Source: JAJDZL01 sp965221175
GTDB lineage: Bacteria; Pseudomonadota; Gammaproteobacteria; Arenicellales; JAJDZL01
DNA length: 64,000 nucleotides
NCBI GenBank assembly: GCA_965221175.1
Contig: OZ244867.1
Span: forward strand, 2,852,001 to 2,916,000
Direction of reading: 5' to 3'
Shown: positions 1 to 9,221 of the stretch, piece after piece
How the letters are laid out: each line of letters starts with the position of its first letter
Numbering within the stretch: the first letter of the stretch is position 1
Notes under the pieces: generated by a model
Databases searched by the model: none
The model's input: the letters and a program-made list of their open reading frames with translations, nothing else
Told to the model about the DNA's origin: nothing
Made by a program: the position numbers and the translations under genes

Positions 1-799
1 AAAAGAAAACGAAATCGCCAACGACACTGGTCCAGAAACTTGCAGTAATATTACCAACCATGCCTAATGTGCCACCTACGACGACCGTACCAGTTAGAGT
101 CACTGGCCCTGCTGCGATGACTGCCAGGAATGCCTTGACGACGTATGCGAATCCCATGTTTGGTGTTGCCGGGATCGCCGGGAGAAGGATCGCGCCTGCA
201 AATCCGGCGAGTCCGGAACCAAGCGCAAAAGTTATGGTGTTTATGCGTGAAGATTCGATTCCGATCGCGGACGCTGTTTCACCGTCTTGAATTGCAGCGC
301 GTGCAGTTATTCCGTACCCGGTTTTGGTTAGCAACCAATAAAGGCCGCCAATTAACAGTACAGCAACTAGGATTAAGAACAGTAAATAAGATGAGATGGA
401 GTAGTCGCCAATTTGCACATTTGAAATTGGGAGGCCGATGCCGGGAGTTACCGAACCAAATATCAAAACCGCCGATTGATATAGAACGAGACTAAGCCCC
501 CAAGTCGCGAGCAGTGTATCGAAGATGCGTCCGTAGAGGTGGCGTATGATGAGGCGTTCGACCAAGCCTCCAAAAACTGCGGTTGCCAAGCTGGCCAGAA
601 TTACGGCGATCGGAAATGGAATTCCAGCCCGTGTGGCGAATAACGCGGCGTAGGCACCGAACATTATGAACTCGCCATGGGCTAGATTGATCACACCCAT
701 CAGGCCGAACATTACCGCAAGTCCAACCGTTGCGATCAGCAAGATCGAAGCACTCGACAAGGATGACAATAGAACGGTTGCTAAATAGTCGAATTCCAT
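1..799 (-). CDS. urtB: Urea/branched-chain-type ABC transporter permease, UrtB/LivH-like (partial, runs off the left edge)
   Basis: Inner-membrane permease of a HAAT-family ABC importer for urea, short-chain amides or branched-chain amino acids. Translating the minus strand from the ATG at 799 gives an uninterrupted 266 codons to the window edge, with the conserved early segment GLMGVINLAHGEFIMFGAYA and repeated hydrophobic helices; LivH/UrtB proteins are usually about 290-310 aa, so only the C-terminus is missing. It lies downstream of the binding-protein gene (stop at 927), separated by an intrinsic terminator. Inference: the rest of the operon (second permease and two ATPases) lies outside the window. 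UrtB is preferred over LivH only because the neighbouring binding protein looks UrtA-like. Confidence 0.85.
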   Translation of the reverse strand, partial: MEFDYLATVLLSSLSSASILLIATVGLAVMFGLMGVINLAHGEFIMFGAYAALFATRAGIPFPIAVILASLATAVFGGLVERLIIRHLYGRIFDTLLATWGLSLVLYQSAVLIFGSVTPGIGLPISNVQIGDYSISSYLLFLILVAVLLIGGLYWLLTKTGYGITARAAIQDGETASAIGIESSRINTITFALGSGLAGFAGAILLPAIPATPNMGFAYVVKAFLAVIAAGPVTLTGTVVVGGTLGMVGNITASFWTSVVGDFVFF

Positions 800-860
800 T
801 GCAAATCTACTTTGGAGCAAATATTGTTATGCTCCAATGAACAAAGCTGCCCGTTACTTC

Positions 861-902
861 AAAAAAATGGCGCGGGCAACCGTTTAAATGGCTCCCGCGC
901 CC
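861..902 (-). terminator. Intrinsic terminator/attenuator between urtA and urtB
   Basis: On the minus strand an 8-bp perfect stem (GGCGCGGG at 869-876 pairing with CCCGCGCC at 894-901) is followed at once by a run of seven T (861-867). This is a Rho-independent terminator located inside the operon, after the binding-protein gene and before the permease. Such sites usually lower expression of membrane subunits relative to the binding protein; that role is inferred here. Confidence 0.8.
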
Positions 903-926
903 AAGTTATTTCATTGAGAAACGCTT

Positions 927-2186
927 TTACCCTTCTGGCGTAAAATGCTCCGCCGTATCTGGATTAGCAATCAAATCGCACTTTTCGTCTTCGAAACTCG
1001 GTGCCACTGCTTCCAATTTCTGAATAACATCGAAACCGTGTTCACGATTTCCGCGTACGATGTAAATATTCTGCTTCAGATGATGCGACCCAGGTTGCAT
1101 CGTAACCATTCCGTTTGGCCCATCGAATGATAACCCACTTTCGAGCGCTTCGATCACTGCATCTGCGTCCGTGGTTCCTGCCTTCTCGACAGCTGTTGCC
1201 CATATATGAACAGCATTCCATACATCTGCGGCTTCGGAAATGATCGGCTCGTCAAGACCATAGGCTGCTTCCCATTTTGCCATGAATGGTTCGTTTCCCG
1301 GTTCATCGATCCACATAAAGTACTCCTGCGAGGCAACAATTCCTTCACCCGCGTCAGGCGAAACTACAACCTGCTGATTTCCCGATCCGTAGTTTGTAGA
1401 TACAATCCCCATTTTGTCCTTCAGGCCAGCAGCAGCAAACTGCTCTAAAAAACCAGTCTGGTTCGCCCCGACTGGCAAGGCAACGACAAAATCCGGCTTG
1501 GCGGCTTGAATCTTTTGGATTGTCGGGGAATAGTCGGTAGCAGTTAGCGGCAGGAAATCTGCTCCGACCACTTCGCCACCGTATTCATTTGCATAGTACG
1601 TGACCCAATGAGCAGAGATTGTACCGAAATTGTAATTAGGTGCCATCACGTAAATTTTTGGGCCATATTCTTTGATTGCCCAATCAACCAGGACACTCAA
1701 TTGCTGAGAAGCCGATGCCCCTGTGATAAAAGTTTGCTTGTCACAAGCGCCCCCCTCATATAGCGCACTATAGAAATAGGGAACATTGGCCTTCCGAACA
1801 ATCGGTCGCATTGCTTCTCGTGACGAACTGGTCAATCCGGCAAAAAGCACATCAATTTGATCTCTTAAAATGAGCGTGTTTGTATACTGAGTGAACTTTG
1901 CTAACTCGGATTGCGCGTCATTCTCTATGACTTGTATTTGCTGGCCTAGCACACCTCCCATTGCATTTATATCGTCCACTGCTAAATGAAGTGCACGACT
2001 TTGCTGAATTCCGTATATGTTGAGCCCGCCGGTAAGATCAAATATCGACCCGACCTTGATTTCATCCGCAGCCTGAACTGCACCACTCACGAGAGATGAA
2101 GCCAAAAAGGCGAACGCTAACAAATAGGAGAATCGATTTCTCCGAGACTTGGATTTTTCCAGAACCCTATTGATTTTGACTGACAT
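927..2186 (-). CDS. urtA: UrtA-like periplasmic substrate-binding protein of an ABC importer
   Basis: Type I periplasmic binding protein (Peripla_BP_6 / AmiC-UrtA group) that captures substrate for the downstream permease. The start is taken as the ATG at 2186 because GGAGGT lies four bases upstream; a longer reading from TTG 2198 would run through that ribosome-binding site. About 419 aa: signal peptide with a basic N-terminus and hydrophobic core ending AVQAA, mature start at DEIKVGSIFDLTGGLNIYG, and the segment YSALYEGGACDKQTF that is typical of urea/short-chain amide binders (ligand-pocket Tyr/Cys region) rather than of leucine binders. Substrate is inferred: urea is most likely, amides or branched-chain amino acids remain possible. 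Confidence 0.85.
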   Translation of the reverse strand: MSVKINRVLEKSKSRRNRFSYLLAFAFLASSLVSGAVQAADEIKVGSIFDLTGGLNIYGIQQSRALHLAVDDINAMGGVLGQQIQVIENDAQSELAKFTQYTNTLILRDQIDVLFAGLTSSSREAMRPIVRKANVPYFYSALYEGGACDKQTFITGASASQQLSVLVDWAIKEYGPKIYVMAPNYNFGTISAHWVTYYANEYGGEVVGADFLPLTATDYSPTIQKIQAAKPDFVVALPVGANQTGFLEQFAAAGLKDKMGIVSTNYGSGNQQVVVSPDAGEGIVASQEYFMWIDEPGNEPFMAKWEAAYGLDEPIISEAADVWNAVHIWATAVEKAGTTDADAVIEALESGLSFDGPNGMVTMQPGSHHLKQNIYIVRGNREHGFDVIQKLEAVAPSFEDEKCDLIANPDTAEHFTPEG

Positions 2187-2847
2187 AACTACCTCCAATT
2201 GGAAACGTCGATTAAGTTTCCGCTAAATTCATAACTGCATCCTAGTGGCATAAGGTGCCAACAGCGCTACGGCAAGTTACCGTTTGCGTCTCGTCTCATC
2301 TGGAAGCGATTGGGGAAGGTAAAAATAAAAAGCAACCATCCACTCTCTCAGCTCAAAAATCTGATAAAACGTTGGCTGCTTTGCCACTTATTTCTGTGAT
2401 AGCTTTGTTGCTACCAGAAGCCATCATCGGCATCATTGTAGATTCTACTCTTCTAAAGAGTTCTAGTCAAGCACCAGAGCTGTTCAATATGAACTGAGTT
2501 TGAACGGGGCGTCGAGATTCCAATGTTAGCGAGTGAATTCATATTAAGACAATATCCATCAACGTAAATTCACCAAATATTCATGCGCCAATCATTAAAT
2601 TCTATATTATGTACTGTAGACTGCACATTCAGACCAAAATAGAGTGTGCAGTCGTTGTCTGTTACGAGACTTTCGTGAATCGTACTTGGGGTATTTTTCG
2701 TAAATTGTTGATTTAAGACCGCTTACTATGTTTTTTGTTAAGTGAATTCTGATCTAACACTTGCTACAACTTCCACGTACTATTTCAGAAAGTTTTGCTC
2801 TACAGAATTAAAACCAACATTCAATCAAATATTAAAAGGAGCGGAGG
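2187..2847. other. Divergent intergenic region between urtA and dctP
   Basis: About 660 bases, AT-rich, between two divergently transcribed transport genes, so it must hold both promoters. An 80-codon open frame at 2255-2497 has no family resemblance and no good ribosome-binding site. I could not pick a convincing -35/-10 pair by eye. The dctP ribosome-binding site (AGGAGCGGAGG) sits directly before its ATG. Confidence 0.5.
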
Positions 2848-3897
2848 ATGAAAAAATTTAACGTTAGCCGACGTGAAGTATTGAAAGGCGCAGCTAGTGC
2901 CGGCGCACTTCTTGCAATGCCAACTTATGTGAAAGGAGCCAAGGCTGAGCATGTTCTGACCTTTGGGCACACTTTCGGCAAAGCCACGGAAGATGTGATG
3001 ATTACAGGTCTTCAACAATGGAAAGCAAAGGCTGAAGAATACGCAGGCGGCAAGCTACTGGTTGATATCCATGAAGCTGGAAGTCTGGGTGGGCAAACTG
3101 TTTTACCACAAAAAGTATTGCAGCAATCCATTCAGGGTTGTCAGTTGTCGACACAGAATTTCACTCCTTTTTCTTCAGTCTACAACCTTTTGGATTTTCC
3201 GTTTTTGTTTTCCAGTAATGAGACATTTGAAGATATGCTGGGAACAGAGGCTTTCCTATCAAGTGAGTTCATCTCGGAACCGCACTCAAAGGGTTTCATG
3301 GTATTGCCGGGAATGTGGGCAAATGCAGGTCATCGAGTTTTAGGTATCAGTAAACAAGCGAACAGAGTCGTTCAAAATCCAGAGGATCTTGAAGGAATTA
3401 AAATTCGTGTTACAGGGTCAAAAGTAGAACAACATTTCTTTAAACTGACGCCAGCAAATCCCGTTTCTATCGCTTGGGGTGAAACCTATCAAGCACTGGA
3501 ACAAGGAGCTGCAGATGCTTTAAATGTTGGACTTGGACCACTGACTGCGACTCGTATATTTGAAACACTCGGTTCAGCGACATTGACAAGAATTAATTTC
3601 AACTGTCATATCACTGTGCTGAGCGCAAGCTGGTTCGACAAGCTTCCGGCAGATGTTCAGGACGCGATCATGAGAGCGGCATCTGAAAGTTTTGCATTTC
3701 AACGAGCAGGTCAGTCTGCGGCAAATACCAACATGATTGCTATGTGGCAGTCAAATGGTATTCACATCGAAGACCCAGCTCCCGCCGTCAAAAGCGTGTG
3801 GGTCGAGCGGTTTGGTCACCAACGTGCTGACTGGGACGAGCTCAAGGAAACCTATGGCAAGAATGTTTGGTCTAAGTTAGAGAGCTGGGCCAGCTGA
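2848..3897 (+). CDS. dctP: TRAP transporter solute-binding protein, DctP family
   Basis: Periplasmic binding subunit of a tripartite ATP-independent transporter, normally for C4-dicarboxylates, keto acids or related organic acids. 349 aa. The N-terminus carries a twin-arginine motif (SRREVLKGAA, residues 7-16) and a hydrophobic stretch ending near residue 30, so export by Tat is likely. The DctP fold is visible in the LTFGHTFGKATEDVM start and in the segment LEGIKIRVTGSKVEQ, which contains the Arg that in this family clamps the substrate carboxylate. A strong ribosome-binding site precedes the ATG. The cognate membrane genes dctQ and dctM follow after a 291-base gap. Exact substrate cannot be told from sequence. 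Confidence 0.93.
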   Translation: MKKFNVSRREVLKGAASAGALLAMPTYVKGAKAEHVLTFGHTFGKATEDVMITGLQQWKAKAEEYAGGKLLVDIHEAGSLGGQTVLPQKVLQQSIQGCQLSTQNFTPFSSVYNLLDFPFLFSSNETFEDMLGTEAFLSSEFISEPHSKGFMVLPGMWANAGHRVLGISKQANRVVQNPEDLEGIKIRVTGSKVEQHFFKLTPANPVSIAWGETYQALEQGAADALNVGLGPLTATRIFETLGSATLTRINFNCHITVLSASWFDKLPADVQDAIMRAASESFAFQRAGQSAANTNMIAMWQSNGIHIEDPAPAVKSVWVERFGHQRADWDELKETYGKNVWSKLESWAS

Positions 3898-3910
3898 CAG
3901 CAATTGACTA

Positions 3911-3939
3911 CGCGGCCCATTCGAGAAGCATGGGCTGCG
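3911..3939 (+). other. Stem-loop after dctP
   Basis: CGCGGCCCAT (3911-3920) pairs with ATGGGCTGCG (3930-3939) with one G-T mismatch, followed by TTTGTCTTG, which is a weak T-tract. It lies 13 bases after the dctP stop and before dctQ. It could be a weak terminator or an mRNA-stabilising hairpin that raises binding protein over membrane subunits. The rest of 3940-4188 shows no convincing gene. Confidence 0.45.
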
Positions 3940-4188
3940 TTTGTCTTGAGTGACAGGCATGGCGTTCGGTGACCAATGGTCGTGGTGCGAGCGGAGACAA
4001 TGGTACAGGACACATCAGTCTTGCGTTTTTGAATCTCCGCTTCGACCATATAAGGCAGAGAACAAATCCGGATTAAGCATTACATCTCCAGATTCGTCCA
4101 TGGCTCCAGTATGCAGTACCGCACGTATGTTAATGTGAGAAGACTTCAGGGATAACCCTACCTCCTACTCGACTGCAAGGTTTCTATC

Positions 4189-4707
4189 GTGCTCTTTTCC
4201 AAAATATTTAAATTCGTCAATAACGAACTGCCACGATGGTTTGCGATGACGGCTTATTCCTATCTCGCCCTAATCATACTGTTTGAAGTCATTAGACGGT
4301 ATATGTTCAACGCCTCAAGTCCCTGGGGTGAAATGACAGCGCGATATGCTTTTGTGTATTTAGCTTACATTGCGGCTGCTGAAGCGATTCGACTGCGCAA
4401 ACATATACAAATTGATCTCATCATCAAGAAATTGTCAAAACGAATTCGTTTAATTTTTGATTTATATATTGATCTTTTAACAACAGGGTTAGCCCTGCTG
4501 GTTATCTATTATTCGGTACAGGTGATCAAAATTCAGTGGCAAGTCGATATCGTTATGGAAGCAGCGGATATTAATATGGCATTTGCTCATATTGCACTGC
4601 CAATCGGTTGGGGATTAATTATTTTGCGGATCTCGCAGATCTGGATGCAACGTTGCAGACCAGGTGAATCTTCTCCCTTACGTGAACAGGATAGCCGTAG
4701 TGAGTGA
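4189..4707 (+). CDS. dctQ: TRAP transporter small membrane subunit, DctQ family
   Basis: Small four-helix integral membrane protein that bridges the binding protein and DctM. About 172 aa starting at a GTG with AAGG upstream. Hydrophobic helices are seen around residues 18-36, 50-66, 90-108 and 130-152. The segments RRYMFNASSPWGEMTARYAFVY and RKHIQIDLI (each broken by a helix) are typical for DctQ: an Arg-rich start of helix 2 and the conserved H-I-x-I/V-D. It overlaps dctM by eight bases, indicating translational coupling. Confidence 0.92.
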   Translation: MLFSKIFKFVNNELPRWFAMTAYSYLALIILFEVIRRYMFNASSPWGEMTARYAFVYLAYIAAAEAIRLRKHIQIDLIIKKLSKRIRLIFDLYIDLLTTGLALLVIYYSVQVIKIQWQVDIVMEAADINMAFAHIALPIGWGLIILRISQIWMQRCRPGESSPLREQDSRSE

Positions 4708-5986
4708 CGATTTAACAGGCGTCATTTTGATTGTTGGTTTGATGCTGGTCCATCTGGCGATTGGAGTGCCTCTTTTTGTTGTTTTAGGGCTGGGTGCTGC
4801 GACAGTCATATTGGTTTATGACGTGTATTCGCTCGCTGCATTTGGCGATACGCCGTTCAGTGCGATTAACAGTTGGGCTCTACTTGCTATGCCGCTGTTT
4901 ATTCTTGCAGGAGAGATAATCAGTCGCGGGAAAACAGCGCGCCATCTTGTTCAGCTGGCAGAAGCTTTGGTCGGATGGGTAAGAGGGGGACTGGGTATGG
5001 CTACAATATTTGGTTGTTTTCTTTTTGCTGGTACGAGTGGTTCAAGCTCAGCCGACACGATTACTATCGGGAAAATAATGGTGCCGTCAATGCGTAAGCA
5101 GGGATATATAGGCAGTTATGCAGCGTCGCTGGCAGCATCGGGTGGTATTCTTGGGGTAATAGTGCCTCCGAGTTTAATATTTATTATTTATGGCGTATCT
5201 ACGGGAACATCAATTGGCGGGTTATTCTTGGGAGGCATTTTTCCCGGCCTTCTAATGGCAATTACCATGTGTATTGCGAACTATTTCGTGTGTCGTCACA
5301 CGAAGTGGGGATCCATTGAACGCTCAGAATTTGGAGTAAAAAAATTAGCTAAGGCTTTTTGGGCGGCGAAATACGGACTTGGCGCACCGGTAATCATTCT
5401 TGGCGGCATTTATACCGGAGCGTTTACACCTACAGAGGCTGCTGCAGTCGCGATCGGATATGTAACAATAATTGAAATGGTGATTCACAGATCAATTTCA
5501 TTTGCTGATTTGGGCAAAAGTTTGAGTTCTGCAGCGATATCAACAGGCATACTTGCGCCGATTATCGCGTTTTCCATTCTATTTGGCGAAGCACTGGCTG
5601 TTTTGCATATCCCGCAGGCCATCATCGATTTTTTTCTTTCAATTAATGCAGGTCTGTTTGGTTCCGTTGTGCTGATCGTAGTTGTGCTGTTGATAATCGG
5701 TTTCATTCTCGAGCCAATCGCGGCTATTCTGGTTGTAATGCCGATTCTTGCCCCGATTGGAAAACAGTTAGGGTTTGATCCGGTCCATTTTGGTGTATTC
5801 GCAGTCTGCGCACTTGGTGTGGGATTCATAACGCCACCAGTCGGTATAAACCTGTTTGCAGCGGCAACAGTCAGTGGAGAATCTTTCATTGAAATCGCAT
5901 GGAGGGCATTTCCTGCGTTCATTGGATTGATGGTGGCAATTGGGTTTATTGCAGCCTTCCCTGGTCTCGTGCTTTGGTTTCGTTAA
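4700..5986 (+). CDS. dctM: TRAP transporter large membrane subunit, DctM family
   Basis: Twelve-helix sodium-driven permease that moves the solute across the inner membrane with DctQ. An upstream in-frame GTG at 4664 exists, but the GTG at 4700 preceded by AACAGGA and overlapping the dctQ stop fits better; this gives 428 aa, the usual size. Recognisable family segments: MPLFILAGEI, GTSGSSSADT, GGILGVIVPPS (broken at SLIF) and GAFTPTEAAAVA, plus the second PPVG motif near the C-terminus (GFITPPVGINLF). Completes a dctPQM unit. Confidence 0.95.
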   Translation: MSDDLTGVILIVGLMLVHLAIGVPLFVVLGLGAATVILVYDVYSLAAFGDTPFSAINSWALLAMPLFILAGEIISRGKTARHLVQLAEALVGWVRGGLGMATIFGCFLFAGTSGSSSADTITIGKIMVPSMRKQGYIGSYAASLAASGGILGVIVPPSLIFIIYGVSTGTSIGGLFLGGIFPGLLMAITMCIANYFVCRHTKWGSIERSEFGVKKLAKAFWAAKYGLGAPVIILGGIYTGAFTPTEAAAVAIGYVTIIEMVIHRSISFADLGKSLSSAAISTGILAPIIAFSILFGEALAVLHIPQAIIDFFLSINAGLFGSVVLIVVVLLIIGFILEPIAAILVVMPILAPIGKQLGFDPVHFGVFAVCALGVGFITPPVGINLFAAATVSGESFIEIAWRAFPAFIGLMVAIGFIAAFPGLVLWFR

Positions 5987-5996
5987 TTTGTACGAT

Positions 5997-6380
5997 GTGG
6001 AATCTAAATTGACAGACGACTTAGCAAAAATAGAAAAGCTTGTAGTGAACTACTTCGACCTGCTTTATTTTGCGGAAGCAGACTTAATCGAAAAATGTTT
6101 TTTTTCTGAAGCCACAGTGAATTCAGTCGAACAAGGACGTCTGGTAAGTATTGACATGGACGTGTTCGTCGCAAGAATTTCTGCGAGACCATCGCCCTCA
6201 AGTATAGAGGAACACAGAGAAGATACCTTGAAATCAATTGAAATCGAATCACCTTCGACGGCTATGGTAAAAGTGGAAGTGAATATTTTGGGCGATAGGT
6301 ATCACGACTACCTGACACTGATGAAACAAGGTGGTGATTGGAAGATCATAACAAAAGTATTTCATAAATTTGTAACTTAG
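5997..6380 (+). CDS. NTF2-like / lumazine-binding-type small protein
   Basis: About 127 aa. The pattern of an N-terminal helix pair (KIEKLVVNYFDLLYFAEAD), a central region and a C-terminal beta segment ending DYLTLMKQGGDWKIITKVFH is characteristic of the NTF2-like superfamily (SnoaL, DUF4440, lumazine-binding type 2). These folds serve as small enzymes or ligand pockets; no catalytic residues can be assigned. The start is uncertain: the open frame extends back into dctM, and GTG 5997 or TTG 5988/6009 are candidates, none with a clear ribosome-binding site. It follows dctM by only ten bases and is probably co-transcribed with the TRAP genes, suggesting a role in metabolism of the imported solute. 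Confidence 0.7.
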   Translation: MESKLTDDLAKIEKLVVNYFDLLYFAEADLIEKCFFSEATVNSVEQGRLVSIDMDVFVARISARPSPSSIEEHREDTLKSIEIESPSTAMVKVEVNILGDRYHDYLTLMKQGGDWKIITKVFHKFVT

Positions 6381-6398
6381 ACGACATTGGATAAAGCC

Positions 6399-6818
6399 AT
6401 GAAAAAGAACATTAATTTTCTGCCATTTTCAGAAATTCCGCGTGTAAAACGAGGACGTGGCATTGTGAATCACTTGATTGCCAGTAAACAGATTGGAGCT
6501 AAAACGATTCATTCGGGAATTACGTTTATGCCAGCACGAACAAGTGTACCTGCCCACACTCACAACACGGAAGAGCAGGTGACAATTTTAAAAGGATCGT
6601 TGAAAATAATTCTCGATGCCAGCCAGGAAATTGTCTGTAACAAATACGATTCAACATTCATTTCGTCAGGCGTTCAGCATGAGCTGATAAACGAGACTGA
6701 TGATGAAGTGCATGCCCTGATCACATACGGCTCTTCAAATGTAACACGCACTTTTACGGAAACTGGCGAGACCGTTGAAATTGGGTCTGATCAGGATACT
6801 TTTGAGGATAAGAGCTGA
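6399..6818 (+). CDS. Single-domain cupin protein
   Basis: About 139 aa. One cupin barrel: metal-binding motif 1 is seen as PAHTHNTEEQVTILKG (residues about 46-61: His, His, Glu) and motif 2 as FISSGVQHELIN (His). The start is taken at ATG 6399; an in-frame TTG at 6387 gives four more residues. Function unknown; small cupins of this type are isomerases, dioxygenases or sugar/acid-binding proteins. It lies 18 bases after the NTF2-like gene and is likely the last gene of the dctPQM cluster. Confidence 0.8.
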   Translation: MKKNINFLPFSEIPRVKRGRGIVNHLIASKQIGAKTIHSGITFMPARTSVPAHTHNTEEQVTILKGSLKIILDASQEIVCNKYDSTFISSGVQHELINETDDEVHALITYGSSNVTRTFTETGETVEIGSDQDTFEDKS

Positions 6819-6971
6819 ATTCGCCTCTCAAGCGGAAGCACTTGAACTGTTAAAACGAAGTGTCGGAGTTGACTATTGAAGTCTGTACCGTTTACTGGTT
6901 GAATCAGAATACGAACTTCATCTAGTTCAATATAATCACGAGCGGCTTTTACATCATTATGGGGGTGAATT

Positions 6972-8084
6972 GTGCAAACCAACGCAGCCGTTGCCTATGA
7001 AGCAGGCAAACCACTTGAGATTGAGACAGTAAACCTTGACGGCCCCAAGGCGGGAGAGGTTCTGGTGGAAATCAAGGCCACTGGAATATGTCATACCGAT
7101 GAATTCACACTCTCTGGAGCAGACCCCGAGGGGCTATTCCCGGCTATTCTGGGTCATGAAGGAGCTGGTGTGGTGGTTGATGTTGGAGAAGGAGTAACCA
7201 GTGTTAGGAAAGGCGATCATGTCATACCACTTTACACGCCGGAGTGCAGGCAATGTGAGTACTGTACCAGCGGCAAGACTAATCTGTGCCAGGCGATCCG
7301 GGAAACTCAGGGGCAGGGCATCATGCCTGACGGAACCAGCCGTTTTTCGATTGGTAATAAACGTCTGTTCCACTACATGGGTACCTCAACGTTTGCAAAC
7401 CATACCGTTGTGCCTGAAATAGCGGTAGCCAAAATTCGTGAAGATGCACCATTCGACAAAGTATGTTATATCGGTTGCGGAGTGACAACTGGAATTGGTG
7501 CTGTCATCAATACTGCCAAGGTACAGCCTGGCGATAACGTGGTGGTGTTTGGTCTTGGTGGCATCGGCCTCAATGTCGTTCAAGGTGCAAGAATTGCGGG
7601 TGCTGACATGATCGTTGGCGTTGATATTAACCCTGCCCGTGAATCCCTTGCAGAGAATTTCGGTATGACACATTTTGTCAATCCAAACGATGTTGAGGGT
7701 GACTTGGTAGCCTACTTGGTTGCGCTGACTGGCGGAGGAGCGGACTTCAGTTTTGAATGTGTTGGAAATGTGGATCTGATGCGGGCGGCGCTCGAATGCT
7801 GTCACAAGGGTTGGGGTGAGAGCATCATTATCGGAGTGGCCGGAGCTGGCCAGGAAATTAGTACACGTCCTTTCCAGCTTGTTACAGGACGAGTCTGGCG
7901 CGGTACCGCGTTCGGTGGGGCCAAAGGCAGAACCGATGTACCCAAGATCGTGGACTGGTACATGGATGGAAAAATCAATATAGACGACTTGATTACCCAC
8001 AAAATGCCGTTGAACAAAATCAACGAAGCGTTTGATCTGATGCATGCAGGGAAGTCAATCCGCAGTGTAGTTGAATTTGCCTGA
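6972..8084 (+). CDS. frmA: S-(hydroxymethyl)glutathione dehydrogenase / class III alcohol dehydrogenase
   Basis: Oxidises S-hydroxymethylglutathione (the spontaneous adduct of formaldehyde and glutathione) to S-formylglutathione with NAD; it can also reduce S-nitrosoglutathione. 370 aa, the normal class III size. GTG start with GGGGGTG upstream. Catalytic-zinc ligands lie in TGICHTDEFTLSG and GHEGAG; structural zinc cysteines in PECRQCEYCTSGKTNLC; cofactor-binding glycines in VFGLGGIGLNVVQGA. The esterase for the next step follows eight bases later. Confidence 0.97.
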   Translation: MQTNAAVAYEAGKPLEIETVNLDGPKAGEVLVEIKATGICHTDEFTLSGADPEGLFPAILGHEGAGVVVDVGEGVTSVRKGDHVIPLYTPECRQCEYCTSGKTNLCQAIRETQGQGIMPDGTSRFSIGNKRLFHYMGTSTFANHTVVPEIAVAKIREDAPFDKVCYIGCGVTTGIGAVINTAKVQPGDNVVVFGLGGIGLNVVQGARIAGADMIVGVDINPARESLAENFGMTHFVNPNDVEGDLVAYLVALTGGGADFSFECVGNVDLMRAALECCHKGWGESIIIGVAGAGQEISTRPFQLVTGRVWRGTAFGGAKGRTDVPKIVDWYMDGKINIDDLITHKMPLNKINEAFDLMHAGKSIRSVVEFA

Positions 8085-8092
8085 GCGGGGCT

Positions 8093-8926
8093 ATGGAAAC
8101 TGTCAGTGAACACCGCTGTTTTGGCGGTGTGCAGGGAGTGTATCGCCATCAGTCGCAACACACCAACACTCCAATGCAATTTTCGGCGTTTGTACCTTCA
8201 GCGGCCGCTGGAGAAGAATGTCCTGTTTTATGGTTTTTGTCTGGATTAACCTGTACTGAAGAGAATTTCACTGTCAAAGCCGGAGCACAGAAGTATGCCG
8301 AGAGTAACGGCATGATTGTAATTGTTCCGGATACGAGTCCCAGAGGGGCAGGTATTGAAGGGGAGGACGAGAGCTATGATTTTGGAACAGGTGCTGGATT
8401 CTATCTGGATGCCACCCAAGCGCCCTGGGACCAGAACTACCGCATGTATTCCTATATCACGCAAGAACTTCAGGCTTTGGTTATGGATAACTTTCCCATA
8501 GATTGCGCTCGCCAAGGGATTACCGGGCATTCAATGGGTGGGCATGGTGCACTGACTATTGGCCTGAAAAACCCGCAACTCTATCGCTCCATATCGGCTT
8601 TTGCCCCGATTTGTTCGCCAACCCAGTGCCCGTGGGGACAGAAAGCACTGAGAGGGTATCTGGATGATGACGGTTCAGAATGGACTCAATATGATGCAGT
8701 GGAACTCATCAGGAAGGGACACCGCAGCGGAGAGATTCTTGTAGATCAGGGTGAAGCGGACAATTTTTTGCAAGAACAGTTAAAACCCGAATTGTTATCC
8801 TCAGTTTGCATCAAGTCCGGTCAGCCTCTACAGTTACGCATGCAGCAAGATTATGATCACAGCTACTATTTCATCGCCAGTTTCATTGAAGACCACATTG
8901 CATTCCATGCCTCTAGTCTCAATTAG
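8093..8926 (+). CDS. frmB: S-formylglutathione hydrolase
   Basis: Esterase D family enzyme that hydrolyses S-formylglutathione to formate and glutathione, completing the pathway begun by frmA. 277 aa, typical. The nucleophile serine is in GHSMGGHGA (about residue 147), the acidic residue in VDQGEADNFL and the histidine in DYDHSYYFI. The N-terminal CFGGVQGVYRHQS and WFLSGLTCTEENF are signatures of this family. Adjacent to and probably co-transcribed with frmA. Confidence 0.97.
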   Translation: METVSEHRCFGGVQGVYRHQSQHTNTPMQFSAFVPSAAAGEECPVLWFLSGLTCTEENFTVKAGAQKYAESNGMIVIVPDTSPRGAGIEGEDESYDFGTGAGFYLDATQAPWDQNYRMYSYITQELQALVMDNFPIDCARQGITGHSMGGHGALTIGLKNPQLYRSISAFAPICSPTQCPWGQKALRGYLDDDGSEWTQYDAVELIRKGHRSGEILVDQGEADNFLQEQLKPELLSSVCIKSGQPLQLRMQQDYDHSYYFIASFIEDHIAFHASSLN

Positions 8927-9221
8927 TATCTCCGTATTTGATGCGCAACAGTGTAAATCGAAGAAAGCCTAATCCAAAAAAATATCTCTAGTTCTCTTGA
9001 TGAGGGTCACTGCGATAGTGGTTTCGGAGACAGATTTAACAGTATGAATTTAGGGTTGTAACTGACTTACGCTGCTATCTCGGATCTTATGCTGGTGCGA
9101 CACAGCACTCTGATTGATCTTTTGTACTAGGCCTGTACAGAATAAATCCATGTTCCAGATGCTATTCAACTCCCGGATTATTCCAGAGTGCCATCAATCC
9201 GCAGCATCATTGGAAACAGGA
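8927..9221. other. Intergenic region, nothing recognised
   Basis: About 295 bases between the convergent frmB and the first fic gene. No gene, no terminator with a T-tract and no repeat that I can support. Confidence 0.5.

Noticed and set aside
2255..2497. 80-codon frame between urtA and dctP
   Set aside because: No ribosome-binding site, no recognisable domain, lies in AT-rich promoter region.
3950..4138. 62-codon frame between dctP and dctQ
   Set aside because: No family resemblance and no ribosome-binding site; Ser/Cys-rich shadow-like composition.
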